From NCBI GenBank assembly GCA_944470555.2, contig OX104134.1:8411248-8475247 (forward strand): DNA of 64,000 bases, in the 5' to 3' direction. Shown here in pieces: positions 1 through 12,711 of the stretch. The DNA comes from Heterobilharzia americana (taxonomy: Eukaryota > Platyhelminthes > Trematoda > Strigeidida > Schistosomatidae). Within the stretch, counting starts at the first letter, position 1. Every line of letters begins with the position of its first letter. The notes under the pieces are model-generated. The model did no database searches. It was not told the DNA's origin and saw only the letters and a program-made list of their open reading frames with translations. The position numbers and the translations under genes were made by a program.

Positions 1-3000
1 GAGGTCGAGAATTTCAAATTTAATTGATGGTTCAAACTCAAAAATATGCTAGACCCTGATATACTGGTTTGGCTTAAAGATGGTGTGCGGGAAATTGACT
101 TGAATAAGACAAAACTGGTTAGACTATTTAACATTAAAAGGAAATTTAAACAGGAAACATTCGAATGAAGGCAAACAAATAACGTGAATAACTAGCATTG
201 AAAACGTGTACATCCAGGATAAATGCCATTGATAAACGTATTCTTTGACTTGATATTCCTCAAGGTATATGCAAGAAAAGTTACCATCAAGTAATTAATA
301 TACACTGAGTGCACAGCCATCAGATTTGTTGAACTGATTAGTTTATGTGAACTGATTTCATGAAACCAGATTATCTAACTGATCATATATAAGCAGTCCG
401 ATGGTACTACATGTATATTTTAACATGAATTTGGGTTTTCCAGGGCTAAGCTAATTCACTCCCTCCTATGATGAACAGGTTGTCACTAAATAGAAAGATT
501 AGAATGCAATGGCGATCACTTTCTTTATTTAGTTAGCTAACGGCGTGGAGCAACCACAGTCTAATAAATTGAGTACATAACCGTAAAACACGCTCAATTT
601 TGTTGGTTGAACAGATGACGAGTTCACAACTAAGCCTGTCTAAAACCACTCATTATTGGGTAATGTTATTTGATCCATTTTGAAAGTGCATGGGAATCTG
701 AGTTGGCGTTTGTAACTTGTTTCCAGGAGGTCTGAAGTTAATGACCTCAAATGTGGAAGAAATTCATGCTGTTGACTTCTGACAAGAGTAAATAAGGTAG
801 AAACTACTTTGTAGTGTTATTTAACATTTTGTGGTTCCTCAGCTAACTTCACCTGGTGAAGAAACGAACTCCTCATCTACCTACCTACCCACCTCTGTCA
901 CAACTGTACTGATTGCAAATACATATTAGCCAGTCAATAATTTTAATTCGCACCTCCTGTTTAGATGAAACAGTTGTTTGAATGGTACATACTCAATGCT
1001 TTAATGAATACACACTTATCTAAATTCAAAAATCCTAGTAAATTTTCAAAGCACTATGACTTTGCAGAGAAGATAAGTCCTCATACTACAACTCCATATC
1101 TTCGAAGTAAGCGGTTAGAACCACAATTAGATCCTGCCTTTTCCATCTTGAATGTGTATATTCAAAATCAATGCAATCTCTTGAACATGGATTTGGTTAA
1201 TTTATCTCTCTTGACTTAGTGAGTATTCGTTAACTCTTGCAGCGTCTAGAGAATCGCTTCACGCGCCACTTGATGGTTATCGTTACGGTGACCTTGAGAC
1301 TTAGAATTATGAAACTGATACAAGCACAACTGCCTTGATCATTTTATTTCATAACACTTTTTAGTCAGGACTTTCTTAATACTACTGCCATACAGCCCAT
1401 TTTATAGACTTCTTGATGACCTCTCCTTCACTACTGTATGACCTGCAATTTCCGAAATATCTGTCAGTCGGCGAAAGTTTTCCAACTTACTTAATCCAGT
1501 TTTCTGTTTGGAAAATACCGAATTTAATTTTCATTCACTTTTGTACACCATCAGTTATTATTGTCAACATGCATATATGTATAAATTAGATTGTGGTCAT
1601 CATCAGTTGGGCGAGCATCAGTCTCGTTTTCTCTTGAAGAAAGATTTGCAGCCTGATCAGTATTGAGTTTAAAGAACGCCTTAGAAACTGTTGTGAAATA
1701 ACCGATTAGGCTTCTTCATTTAGTCTGAAAGTTAGTTTCTTTTTTATCAATAAAAAAGCCTAATTCGTTATTCCAGTAGTTAGTAAAGTAAGGCGTAGAG
1801 CTACTAAAAACCAGTGATTATTAAGACTGACTCAAAAGGACAACAGCAACTGCAAAGTTAACCGATTAGGTTTCTCTATTTCAGCTAAAAGTAGTTTTCC
1901 GTAAAATCGAAAACCTAGCTGGCTACTTTAGTAAATGATAGAATGGTCTTTAAAGTCAACCGATTGTTAATGTGTGAGTTGCGTAATCCAGACTAGTCAC
2001 CACGTGGTTATCGAGAATTATAAGCTGATAAGAAAAAAATTTCACTGGTTTAGTACTGTTGACTTTATCTAAGCCCATAAGAATATTCTCGGTTGCAATT
2101 TCATTTACACAAGTTCTCTAAACGATAACTGGTTGCTATTATTCTTGGTTGAGAATTACAATGTTTGTATGATAAACTTCGCTGTGTGTATACAGTTTGA
2201 GAACGTTGCATAAATGATTCCGTCAGTGTTTAGAAGGAATCATACTGACGACTATTTTACATTTTTAACAATAACCTCCGTCCCCACTAGAATAAACTTT
2301 CACTTCGATCATGGAATATGTTTCTCAGTACATTTCTTCAACACAATAACTTGAGAACAAATCTCTTCTGAATGCCTAAAAGGTGAAATAAACTATAGAA
2401 TGCAAGTTCAGTGAGATGGTCAAAAATCTTGTTTCGTGTAAGGAAATGAAATGACTGAGTGACAGTTTCAACCAGCTCTGTCTATCGAAGTGGATGGTTT
2501 ACAGCTGTCAATTGATGATAAACTGTCTTATAAATTCGCTTTGTCTGAATGTATCCTTACCGGAGTCAATCACTATTCGAAAATGAGGATATTAAGTCTT
2601 GTCAGCATCAAGTGACATGATGATGCCTCCATTTTGAATATGTAGTCGTTGAAGTAACTCTGTTAGTTGTCCGAATAAGATATTCTTCGAATGTAAGTTT
2701 TAATGTCATTTTTATTTCATAAGCATTAGTTATCCAGTTGTTTTTGATGCACACTTTTAGGGGATGGACACTCTATATAGTCTGAAATAAGAACAACACC
2801 TTATGTGTCTTCGTAAGGTTCCAACCTCTCACTTTTATCATTAGTTCTTGACAAAGTTTCTGTGCCGGTGTATCATTAATCGTTAACGAATCTTTTCAAA
2901 ACTTTAGATGTGAAGTGAGTTAGACATCGTGTCATCTAACTCAGCTGATAGTCAACCTGACTGACAGCGTTTTGCATGCATACATTATTTGAACGACGTA

Positions 3001-4100
3001 TCAAGTGCATTGTGTTGATGACCCACAGAATCCTTTGCGTCGTACTAATTTATAGGGTTTTTGGTTCGAATGTCTGATTTTATTTTCTATTGATTCTTAT
3101 CTGCTAAATCCAGACAAATTTTTAAAGACTATTTCTCATTCAAATTGATTCTGACTAGGGAAAATGGAGTAGATGAGATCACAGATATTCTCAGTAATCA
3201 GAATCTTCTGGCTGTGGACAAAGTCCCTGGTGAACCACCAGAGTCTCAACTATCATTTCGTCAAACTACCTGCTAAATGTTATATTTATACCACGAAAAC
3301 CCAATATGTTTCACAATACATCTTTCCAAAATAGTTGAGGAATTTAATAAACAGCGAGAAATACTGATGTTTGTGTCACGACTGTATAAACTGATAATGT
3401 TGGTAATATGGATCAAATTTAGGCGTCGATTTTCTCGTGATGATGGAAGCAATGGTACAGCTTGACTGAGATAATTCTTGAATGTGCTACATATACCTAG
3501 TCATCAGTCACGTTTTCAAAACGGCGACATAGGATTACGTTGCATGTGCTTTACACGCATTTCTATTATGAGCCACTGTGATTATTAGTTTGGTTTGGTC
3601 AGTGGAGGAAAATCCAAGGGTGATATCAATATAACAAGAGGCGAATTATCTGCACATAAGTAGCTGATATGCTTTGAATTCTTGGCCAGGCACACAGCAA
3701 AGCCTTATCTTAACAAGATTGTTTATAATAGTAATAATATTACAGCGTGAAGCAAAGTTGCACTTATGAATGACAAGGAGCCAACTAACCGTATGGTTTT
3801 TATAACAACGGATGGGAAATCAGTAGAGTCACTGACAGCTGAATTATATTGTGCGAACGAATATATTCTGATGTCTGCACGTCCCCTAGGACATTAGAAA
3901 TAGATGGCTTCAAACTCGGTGGTAAATAGTATAAACTTATCAAATACGTATTTAGTGCCCATCAGGGACATACTTGCAGATGGATTTCTAGAAGTTCCAA
4001 TGAGAAGTGGCAACATCTCGGACAACAAAGCTATGTGTACAGAAAAATACTCACTGTCAGCATTGGATGATGGTCGTCTATTATCGCTAACTGATACAAG
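1..4100. other. AT-rich stretch with no supported gene
   Basis: I see no convincing coding region here. Open frames are short (60 to 85 codons), have no recognisable motif and show no usable splice context. The DNA is AT-rich and non-repetitive within the window. It could be intergenic or intronic. Confidence 0.5.
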
Positions 4101-4194
4101 TAGGAAAATGTGGATAAGTGGACCCCAAACCAGTGACTGGTTACTGTGAGACCTGAGAGGCTGGGCTGGGTCTTTGGAAGGGTCATAGGTGCAG

Positions 4195-4250
4195 AGTGGT
4201 GAGCAGCCCCATATTAGGACGAAACAGTCATCCAGTGCTTCCAGATTTTC
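4195..4250 (+). ncRNA. Decayed hammerhead-ribozyme motif of a SINE-like repeat
   Basis: The order of pieces matches the schistosome hammerhead: a GGTGAGCAG segment in place of the CUGANGAG core, a CCCC/GGAC stem II around ATATTA at 4207-4220, then GAAAC, a short stem III and a CATCCAGTGCTTCC segment. Against the canonical core, C3 reads G (4199) and G8 reads C (4204). Stem II has a C facing A, and stem III looks weakened by G-to-A changes. Self-cleavage is therefore very unlikely. Known family: Sm-alpha-like short retroposons of schistosomes carry hammerheads. That this is a fossil of such a repeat is inference; its outer limits are not resolved. Confidence 0.5.
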
Positions 4251-4927
4251 AATAATTCTCCAACTAATGTCAGTTCATGATGAGTACTACTTTGAAAAAA
4301 GTTATCGTGTTTTTGTGAACCTGAAGGCTGTAGTTGGCATCAATTTTTTTGAACTCACAGGCAAATTACAATAAAAAGGAGACGTGTGTAACAAAAATTT
4401 CACAAAAGATCACCAGTGAAATCGATATATGAGTATTTTAGGTTGTAGAAGGTGCAATAACGTCACACTGATGAACTAACTTAAAAGGTCGATTGTCTTA
4501 GGCATTATTCGACATCATATACGCATAGCGCCAAGTTTAATAATCAACTCAACTCTATGAATGAAATACATTAATTCACTGTTGTTTTATTGTTATGTTC
4601 TAACTCATTTATTGGGTTTACGTTTACAACTTTTGCCAACAAGAATGGTTGGTAATTACAAGTATCCAGTATATGCCATCCCGATATAGTAAGCAAGTGT
4701 AGATAGGGATATTTTATCCTTCTGATTACTCTTCATTATATCATGTTAGATTTAGCTAATATCGAATTCTAATTTCAACTATTTATCTTCAAGATAACAA
4801 TTATGCATAGCGTAAAGCAATGTAGACAACGACTGTTTCATCTCAAACGAGAAACGAATTCGAGAAAAGCATTTTTTAGTGAAGTCGTTAGTTTCAGTAG
4901 AACTCATCAGCTGAATACTATGCACAT

Positions 4928-5032
<105 letters not shown>

Positions 5033-5578
5033 ACGATGCCATGCAGGAAACATATGTAAATAGAACAAAGTGATACAGCGATTTAGGCATAGTGACCGAG
5101 TGACTTTAAAGGCCATTCTAGCAACTGTTCAAATGACCATTTAAGTTTATTTTGGCTGGAAAGGTAGTTTTCATACGGAATAAAGAAAACTAATTAGTTT
5201 TTCAGTAGTGGTCTTTAAAGTCACTGACAAGAATGACTCCATTGGCCACTTTAGTAAATGCATAGTTAACCAATTAAGTTTCTCTGCTTCGGCTAGAAAG
5301 TTGGCTTTTGGAATCAGTCACTCAATGCAAAACGGTGGAGTGGTTGTTCAGATAGAACAGATAAAGATGACTTCATTTTAAATAGAGCAGATAACACTCA
5401 AATAAGTTGAATAATCACATAAGTCTGAGAAATCATGTGAATATTTCATGAGAAGGTAATGATAGCGGCAAAACAAAGTAATTTTCAGGCTGAAAATTGA
5501 TTAGGTTGAAGATAAAACAAGTCATTCTGAAAAAAAGACCAATCCAATTAAAGGGCTCGCTAGAGTTGAAGTGAATTT

Positions 5579-6069
5579 NNNNNNNNNNNNNNNNNNNNNN
5601 NNNNNNNNNNNNNNNNNNNNNNNNNNNNNNNNNNNNNNNNNNNNNNNNNNNNNNNNNNNNNNNNNNNNNNNNNNNNNNNNNNNNNNNNNNNNNNNNNNNN
5701 NNNNNNNNNNNNNNNNNNNNNNNNNNNNNNNNNNNNNNNNNNNNNNNNNNNNNNNNNNNNNNNNNNNNNNNNNNNNNNNNNNNNNNNNNNNNNNNNNNNN
5801 NNNNNNNNNNNNNNNNNNNNNNNNNNNNNNNNNNNNNNNNNNNNNNNNNNNNNNNNNNNNNNNNNNNNNNNNNNNNNNNNNNNNNNNNNNNNNNNNNNNN
5901 NNNNNNNNNNNNNNNNNNNNNNNNNNNNNNNNNNNNNNNNNNNNNNNNNNNNNNNNNNNNNNNNNNNNNNNNNNNNNNNNNNNNNNNNNNNNNNNNNNNN
6001 NNNNNNNNNNNNNNNNNNNNNNNNNNNNNNNNNNNNNNNNNNNNNNNNNNNNNNNNNNNNNNNNNNNNN
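5579..6069. other. Assembly gap (491 N)
   Basis: A run of undetermined bases. Nothing can be said of its content. Open frames running through it are meaningless. Confidence 0.99.
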
Positions 6070-6309
6070 CTGCCTACACTGTGTAGTACTAGCTGAAACA
6101 CGATTATATGGCACAGACAGACAATGATAAATCAACCTAAGGGCTGGCACATAAAAGCCTCAGATCAAGTTCCCACAACTTAAAGCAACACACAACGAAG
6201 TGTATAAAAAAAATATCAGTGTGAAAATTTATGAGAGTCGAGAGGATATGTTGACGATAAATGAAAATATTAAAGACTTCGAAGATGGTAAAGAGTGTGT
6301 ACATCTTCA

Positions 6310-6380
6310 GCTTATTGGTCTAGGTAGTTGACTTTAAACCAGTGGATCACGGGTTCGAGCAATACGTCCACTACCAAGGT
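6310..6380 (+). repeat. Possible tRNA-derived SINE head
   Basis: The stretch contains GGGTTCGAGCAAT (about 6351-6363), close to a pol III B box (GGTTCGANNCC). About 35 bases upstream is TGGTCTAGGTAGTTGAC, which roughly resembles a tRNA A box. No full cloverleaf can be folded by eye, so this is not called as a tRNA gene. A tRNA-derived short repeat or a tRNA pseudogene are the likeliest readings. Confidence 0.3.
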
Positions 6381-6799
6381 TTGAGCAGCACTCGCACAAT
6401 AGGTTCGGCTCATTGCCTACTGCACGGACGTTCACAGGATTCCTGAGTACCTCTCGTTTTCGACACATCTTCACCATTATGACCGATTTCCAACCATATC
6501 ATCAAGTCTTTGAACACTGATTCCCATTGATTTGAGGGTATCAACAGACAGCACACACATCGTCAAATGACTTCATGGACTGGAGCCACGTTTATGTCTG
6601 ACCACTTCCAGTCGGCTAATAACCCAACTATAATCCAGCCTACATCGTACGTAAGAAAACCAGCGACTGAGCGTGCTATAATTTTCCAAGGCACATTAAT
6701 AGGTGAAGGTTAACAACTCCAATGACTGACATCATTCATTATATGGTACCCAAAACCTAATCTCAACACTACTCAGATAGTGATCGGACCATACACCAG

Positions 6800-7790
6800 C
6801 AATGCTCACTCACGTCTGCAGACAGAAGCTTGCAGCTTCCTGGTGCCTTCTTTCAACAAATGTCCGACAGCAACATAACAGGACAGAGTCGACTGATGAG
6901 CAATACACTCGTCCTTTGATATGTAGTTGGATATCTCTGTTGTACCAGAAAGGACGTCAGCTAACAAATCCAAACACCTTGGGATCCCACCTGAGATCTC
7001 ATAACCACACAGCCCACTAGGCTTGACGCAACGGGAAATAGTCAACATACTCCATCAATTCACTCCCCAAGTTGAAATTAAGTCAGTACAGATAGATGCT
7101 GAGGTGTCAGCTGACAATTGATAGGCCTGTAAATTTTCAACAAGTCAAGATCTGATCGATGGACCGTTGTCCATATCTGAAACCTGTCTGATGCCCTCAA
7201 CTTCGTTGTTCTAGGGCTCCAGTTAGGAGTTGGACAGCTACAGACCCTGGGATCGTAGAAACTACGTTAACTAAATTGATTACCCTGTGCTCGTAAAAAG
7301 ACTTTTCATCTTTCCTATAAACTAGTTGGATGACCAACAGTCTGGGCCAGTAGATGCAGTCAGGCAGATACTCAATATCGACATCAGACATAACATTACT
7401 GAGTAAAGCCACAAGTTGTCATAGTTCCAATCAGCACATGAAGCCAGAACGCCTCACGATGAAAGACAACGAAACATGAAGAAGTTTTACCGACCAGTCT
7501 GACACGACTAACTGATTTTCATACACCAGTTACTATCTCCGGTACTTAACTAAGCAACTCTCCAACTAGATCCTCGAAAACCTCCACTATCAAGCCATCA
7601 CGTCATTCTACATTACATCCTTCAAGATAGAAACTCCCTACTCAACTTCAACACCAGTTGGGTGGCAAACAACAACGTCCCACTCACCGTCGTTCGCACT
7701 GATTGTCTACCAATGGAAGCACGAATGTAGGCGAGTCAAAATGCCCTACAAACTGTTCTACCCATCTATCTTCACAACTCATCAACGATC
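6800..7790 (-). mobile_element. Decayed RTE-like (family I) RT fragment
   Basis: Read on the minus strand, short islands match the reverse transcriptase of the better preserved family I copies in this window. They are a linker segment (RWVEQFVGHFDSP, about 7720-7760), an RT palm-entry motif (GFRYGQRSIDQIL, about 7150-7190) and a C-terminal segment (DIQLHIKGRVYCSSVDSVLL, about 6870-6930). The islands are out of frame with each other and separated by deletions, so this is an old copy. RTE elements encode an AP endonuclease plus RT and insert by target-primed reverse transcription. Family naming is by resemblance only. Confidence 0.6.
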
Positions 7791-8299
7791 CAACAGTTCA
7801 GTGACGGTATCACTAACCATACTCTTATTTTAGCCATTTTCCTTAATTGGCCTCAATACTTGCTGAGTATTATCTAATGATGATCACTCCTACATCTCTT
7901 TCGCTCTCACGATACACAACTGCTGATCCCAGTCATTAACATGACTCCTAGTCAATAATACATTTAAGTTGTTGACCACGCTGACGACATGGAAAGCTAA
8001 TGGCCTTTAACAACCTTCAGTTGTATGTTACTAGCTACCTCTACCGCTGTTTCTACACCACAACAAAAATATTTCACTCCAATGCATTCGCAAGACAGTT
8101 GATTCCATGTCCAGATAAACCCTCAGCTACCTCCTCTCTAAATAAAATACATATCTGACTCTCATACCCCAACCGAACACACAGAGGCTTCACTTCAGTC
8201 TACCTCTTGCGTCCACGCATCCGTAAACACATATATGTCAAGACTAATCCACAATCACACTTCAACCAAACACTCCAAATTCCATATTAGATTTGTTTA

Positions 8300-8400
8300 T
8301 TTGATCTATAACACACAGTGATCTAGCATTATTTACTTGATGACGTTTCGAGCATAAATTATTGCTCATAATCATATCATGATTATATTAATCAAACACT
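8300..8400 (-). repeat. Dispersed GAAACGTCATC repeat (Penelope-like or SINE-end resemblance)
   Basis: On the minus strand an AATAATTTATGCTCGAAACG block is followed by GTCATC and AAATAAT. A related block lies at about 54235-54310 (minus). GACGTTTCG-type motifs are characteristic of terminal regions of Penelope-like elements. I see no Penelope coding sequence, so the identity is tentative. Confidence 0.3.
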
Positions 8401-8915
8401 CCAGAACCAGTGACACTCCTCCAATGATACTCTTCAACGTTGACTTTTAGTAAGATGATCCTATTAGTCTTTACTCTTGGCATAGTGGCCATGGAAACCA
8501 ATGCTATAATGTAGTCACCTATGTTTAACGTTCCTCCCTGACACGACAACGTCACAACTGTCCAATCAATGTAGGAGTAAAACATGGCCAATGTAGTAAA
8601 GTATAATTTCATGTCAAATTCATCATCATTATCAACATAGGACCAGGCATTACTGCGTAACGGTCCGAGTTGCCACACCTCATATCAGTACATCAAGTAA
8701 CAAGCCAGTGGGGTGCAAGATGAAGTTAAGAAAATTCAGTCAAAAGAAATATAAAGTACTCTAACAGAGAAAGGAAGAATGAGAAAGTGGTGAGGTTCGG
8801 TATAGCGTCGTTAAGATGAGGATAATGTATGCATACATCTGCTCCACTGACATCGGTTCTGAGCCATGCCATCACCTTGAGTCTCCAACCACTGGTCCCT
8901 CTTGTCCCGCGGACC

Positions 8916-9272
8916 TCAACCGGCTAATCTACATCGTCCTACATGACTCAAATCAACAGTCAAGAACTCCATACATTGATAGCATGTTTTAGTCTGGCCG
9001 CCTCGAACCTTTTTCCAGACTGAAACTACTTCGGCCAACATTGTATGACGAGGCAGTCGGTGACTAGGCATACGTAACGTGTGTCCCAACCATCTCAGTC
9101 GATGAAGGTCCACGACCTTGTCAACCGACACACCTCTTCTACCTAAAACTCTACACCTGATCCTGACTTGTGCGTTACTCACGTGGTGACACCACGGAAT
9201 ACGTCCTATACTACGAAGGCAACGTTGGTCAAACACCTGAAGCCTTTTGTATCCTCCACTTTCAATGGCCAT
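8916..9272 (-). pseudogene. RTE-like element, C-terminal domain
   Basis: The frame carries the conserved RTE C-terminus: QVFDQRCLRSIGRIPW, then LRWLGHTLRMPSHRLPRH, then a KVRGGQTKTCYQCM segment. It overlaps and follows the RT fragment at 9206-9817 in a different frame. The same residues recur at 18466-18681 on the plus strand. Remnant of a transposon ORF, not a host gene. Confidence 0.8.
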
Positions 9273-9817
9273 GTTTCACAGCCATACAGCAGGACAGAGC
9301 GGACTGTTGTGCAGTACACGCGACCCTTAATAGACAAACGAATATCACGGCGGCGCCATAGGTGGCGCAAATTGGCAAAAGCCAATCGAGCCTTTTGTAT
9401 CAGTGCCGAAATCTCATCGGCAACTAACCCACCAGGGTTGATCCTACTTCCCAGGTAAGTGAAGTGGTCAACACACTCGACCACTTCACTCTCTATAGTT
9501 AACCGCAGTACCGCTGAAGACCAGTCCTGGAGAAAAAATTTGCATTTGGGTGGTGAAAATCGCATCCCAAACATTCTCAAATTGCTACTCAAAGTGTTCA
9601 GAAGACTCTGCATCCTGTCAGCCTCTTCACCTAACAGGACTATGTCATCTGCATATTCTAGATCTAAAGAAAATTCACCTGTGATCGGGTCAACGTCTGT
9701 GTAATCAGGTGACGCGAGGGAAACCTCCATAAGAATATCTATGATAAAATTAAATAAGAATGGGGATAGTGGGCATCCTTGACGGACACCACTTGATGAG
9801 TATAGCTCCCTGGACAA
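9206..9817 (-). pseudogene. RTE-like reverse transcriptase, C-terminal half
   Basis: An open frame of 203 codons encodes the RT palm and thumb of an RTE-like element. It holds QGCPLSPFLFNFIIDIL, then the catalytic YADD box in LEYADDIVLLGEEAD, then FTYLGSRI and LLYGCETW, which are typical of this group. In a functional element this lies inside one long EN-RT polyprotein that copies the element's RNA at the nicked target. The N-terminal endonuclease is missing. Reading continues in another frame at 8916-9272, so at least one frameshift breaks the protein. Confidence 0.85.
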
Positions 9818-9866
9818 CTCGCCATAGGCTCTAACACGCCCACAAGTGTTCGAGTAGAGAGCTTCA

Positions 9867-12040
9867 TGTCAAATTAGTTTCGTTGACATAAAACACAGTG
9901 ATACAGTATAATCTATTGGTAAATATACTCTATCATTGTGTCACATCAAATAAACTAATCCATTGCAGAACCTAGAGCAAAAGTATACGAGATCATTGAT
10001 GTCAGTTCGTCTGCGCCCGTTTCCCTTGGTATCTCTAGGATCCTTTACCGATTGACTCACCTACCCTACTTCAATGTTTAAGTCCCCTGCCTTATCCAAA
10101 CGTTTTGCTTCATGTAGCGAACTGACAACTTTTTGTAGAACCCATCCTTTGTATAAGCAGAACACGAGTCAGTGGGCACGTAAGCGGACTAAGAATGGGT
10201 GTCGGCAAGTCTCACAGTCATTTTTCGTTCTCATAGATCTATTCAGTAGGACATCGCAAAGACATTTATCAACCGGTTTATAGTTCAGAAGTTCACTTTT
10301 TATTCCAAAACGTAGTGACTCACCTACGCCAGTGAGTCAGTGTGAAGAAGCCATCTAATTGTTCAACACTTGTAAAGTGAGTTCCACAGATTCACCACAC
10401 TCTTTAAGTGAGATCAAGTGAATGACACGTGGGTCGTATATCCCTGTCTCTGAAACGCACGGACCTCTGGTAAATGAAGTCTATTTTCAGATTTGCATAG
10501 GTCAAGATCACTACATAGTGTGGTCCCATGAGGTTATGGACTGTTGATCAGAATCGACAATACGACTCAGCCGAACTTTCTAAAATGTTGAGAACTAATA
10601 GTTTGGAACGATTGGCAATACGTTTTAAGACCAATCACAACGCTACATATTAAGCCAGCGTTTAACATCGAAATTCGGAACATCTTAATAACCTTCATCC
10701 ACTTGCTATGTTTTTGTTTGTATTTCCCTTTAAACTTATATTTATTGTTACCAAATGATTTTAAATAGTTTCGTGAACTAAACTGCTATACCTTTTTCAG
10801 TGCTCTACGTTCCTTCGTCACGTCAGTAAATGGCATACAAAGAAATACTATTATGCCATTTAATATCTGGAACTAAGTTGTAAGAAGTCCCAGGCTAAAT
10901 TGCAATTCATGAGCATGCTATAACTGCATGTCAAGGTTAGTTCCACTTTCTTCAAGCATATATAACTTATGAATTAGTGCTACATTTTGAGACACTGGCA
11001 ATAAGCTACTAGGTCTTTTTCAATCTTTTATAGGTGAAATGAATCAATCAATCAATCAGTGCCTAAAGCGCTGGATGTTTATCAAGGTCGACTGACTTTA
11101 GGACGGATATATGGAATTTAAAAAATGCTTTATGTTGATTGTATAATTAATTACCTTCCTTTGATACTGCTACATATCTTTTCTGAAGCGCGAATAGGAG
11201 GATGTTATTCAGGAGAAATTCTTCGCCAATTCCTAATCAGTAGAGAGTGTTTTTAATTGGAATGAACTTACCACATGTATTTACATCAGAAAAAGCATTA
11301 GTTGATTCCTCAAAATCAAGATCGACTGTAAAAGCCTGGATTGTATAAAGAAACAAAACGGGCAAGTTTATCGGCGAAGACAACTGATGCAGTAAAAAAA
11401 ATACACTTACTGTAAGTTGAATAAGACAGTCAAATGCTACACGCCAGTGACTGAATGAATCTAGCTTCTTGACGTCTAAACGACGCTAGAAAAAGAGCTC
11501 ATAATTAAAAACTTCTACACTCCATTCAAAAGCTGGATAGTACGAGCTACTCTTAATGTGTGATACCACCTAGCTGTCAAGTCTGAGGTAGGAACAGTGG
11601 GTTTGCACCCATGACCCAGCGTTTGGTTACCGAAAATGCAGATCACTGAAACAACTTGGTAGAATGCTTATTAAGGTTTACAGTGATATTCTATGCAGTA
11701 TTTAGAAGGCAAAATGCTACCATCAGTATTTCTAGTTGTGTAGTCTAGTGTAAATCCCTAACACAAATGCTGTAACCAATAACCTAGCAAGTAATCATGC
11801 ATGCGCCTGATCATACACAAAGATGTATTTATCCTCTCAAATACTGCTGACTTCAACAATATCGAAACAGTTTCAAGAAGCCTGTGGAGCTCTAAATACA
11901 ATTTCCAACACAGTTTCTAAGAAGTGCAAAATTAGCTCCAAAAACACTTCGATAGAGAACACAAGTAGAGTGAGTTTTTTGAATGATTCCCTTTACTCAT
12001 AAAACAATACGCTTTGTACGGACTACAGCAGAAAAAATGA
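9867..12040. other. No supported gene; minor repeat fragments only
   Basis: No protein-coding signal is convincing. About 11590-11670 on the minus strand has a tRNA-like stretch (ATGGGTGCAAACCCA) that could be a degenerate B box of a SINE. The rest is AT-rich unique-looking sequence. Confidence 0.4.
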
Positions 12041-12150
12041 ATCGGTCATCGAAATGCCTTTTGAGACGTGGCAACTTGGACCGTTACGCAGTAATAACTG
12101 GTTCTATGTTGATACTGATACTGACTTTTTTGATCCTCGGAAACCCAAAT
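12040..12150 (+). repeat. Solitary RTE family I 3'-tail fragment
   Basis: This short piece shares GGACCGTTACGCAGTAA and flanking bases with the 3' tails of the RTE family I copies at 8388-9866 (minus) and 15010-18960 (plus). No RT coding sequence precedes it, so it is an extreme 5' truncation or a degraded remnant. Confidence 0.6.
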
Positions 12151-12465
12151 GTTTCAACTAGAAAAACCCACAACAAGAATAAACTATTAATCATTGGATA
12201 ATAAACGCTACATCAAAGACCCTAGTACTACAATATACACGAATTGAAAAATAATAACACTCAATGAAACATTAATTTTAATCACCAATTTACTGAAGCA
12301 AATATTTTTACATAAATCACAAGGAACCACCACAAGCAGAAAGTAGTTTAATTAAAGAAAAATATTCAGATTCAGAACAAAAATATATTTAGAAGTTTGT
12401 AAAGGATAAAGCGAGAGATATTGGAATCATGTTACATACACAGCAAAACGATTATAAACGTGATA

Positions 12466-12711
12466 TTAGTCTTTTTTCACTCGTTCACTTTCAAGCTTGT
12501 CCAAAGAAAAGTATAACCGGCTAAGCAAACAAAGTATCCACACGGTACAATAGTCTAAAATAGAAATGAAGTAGAAAATGCGAGTTCTTACAGCACTGAA
12601 ATCTTTCAAAGCAACCTGACAATATGTTGTGAGCATCATAAGAGCCATAATTCCAAGACAGGCAAACTTCTTAAAGGATACATGTCCAACTACTAATGTA
12701 GTGCCTAGCAT
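12466..12711 (-). CDS. Unassigned hydrophobic frame, possible membrane-protein exon
   Basis: I do not recognise this frame. It has 81 codons and two hydrophobic stretches, roughly residues 2-31 and 47-70, followed by a charged C-terminus ending ERVKKD. A second hydrophobic frame (VVLGLLFILPGIVKT) lies upstream on the same strand at about 12854-12960 and is followed by a GTAGGT splice-donor-like sequence. The phases I could test do not join cleanly. It might be the last exon of a small multi-pass membrane protein, or chance. Confidence 0.3.
   Translation of the reverse strand: MLGTTLVVGHVSFKKFACLGIMALMMLTTYCQVALKDFSAVRTRIFYFISILDYCTVWILCLLSRLYFSLDKLESERVKKD

Larger units (their letters stand above)
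8388..9866 (-). mobile_element. 5'-truncated RTE-like (family I) non-LTR retrotransposon
   Basis: The minus strand keeps the 3' half of an RTE-type element: RT from just before the QGCPLSPFLFN motif to the C-terminus, then a 3' untranslated tail. The tail holds the sequence GGACCGTTACGCAGTAA (minus strand, about 8650-8670), which recurs near 12090 and 18945. The copy starts abruptly at about 9858-9866, consistent with 5' truncation during target-primed insertion. The close match to the plus-strand copy at 17760-18960 suggests a fairly recent family. Confidence 0.85.

Noticed and set aside
5433..6150. Several open frames across 5579-6069
   Set aside because: They run through undetermined bases.
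6321..6380. A tRNA gene
   Set aside because: A B-box-like sequence is present, but acceptor and anticodon arms cannot be paired; treated as a SINE-like fragment.
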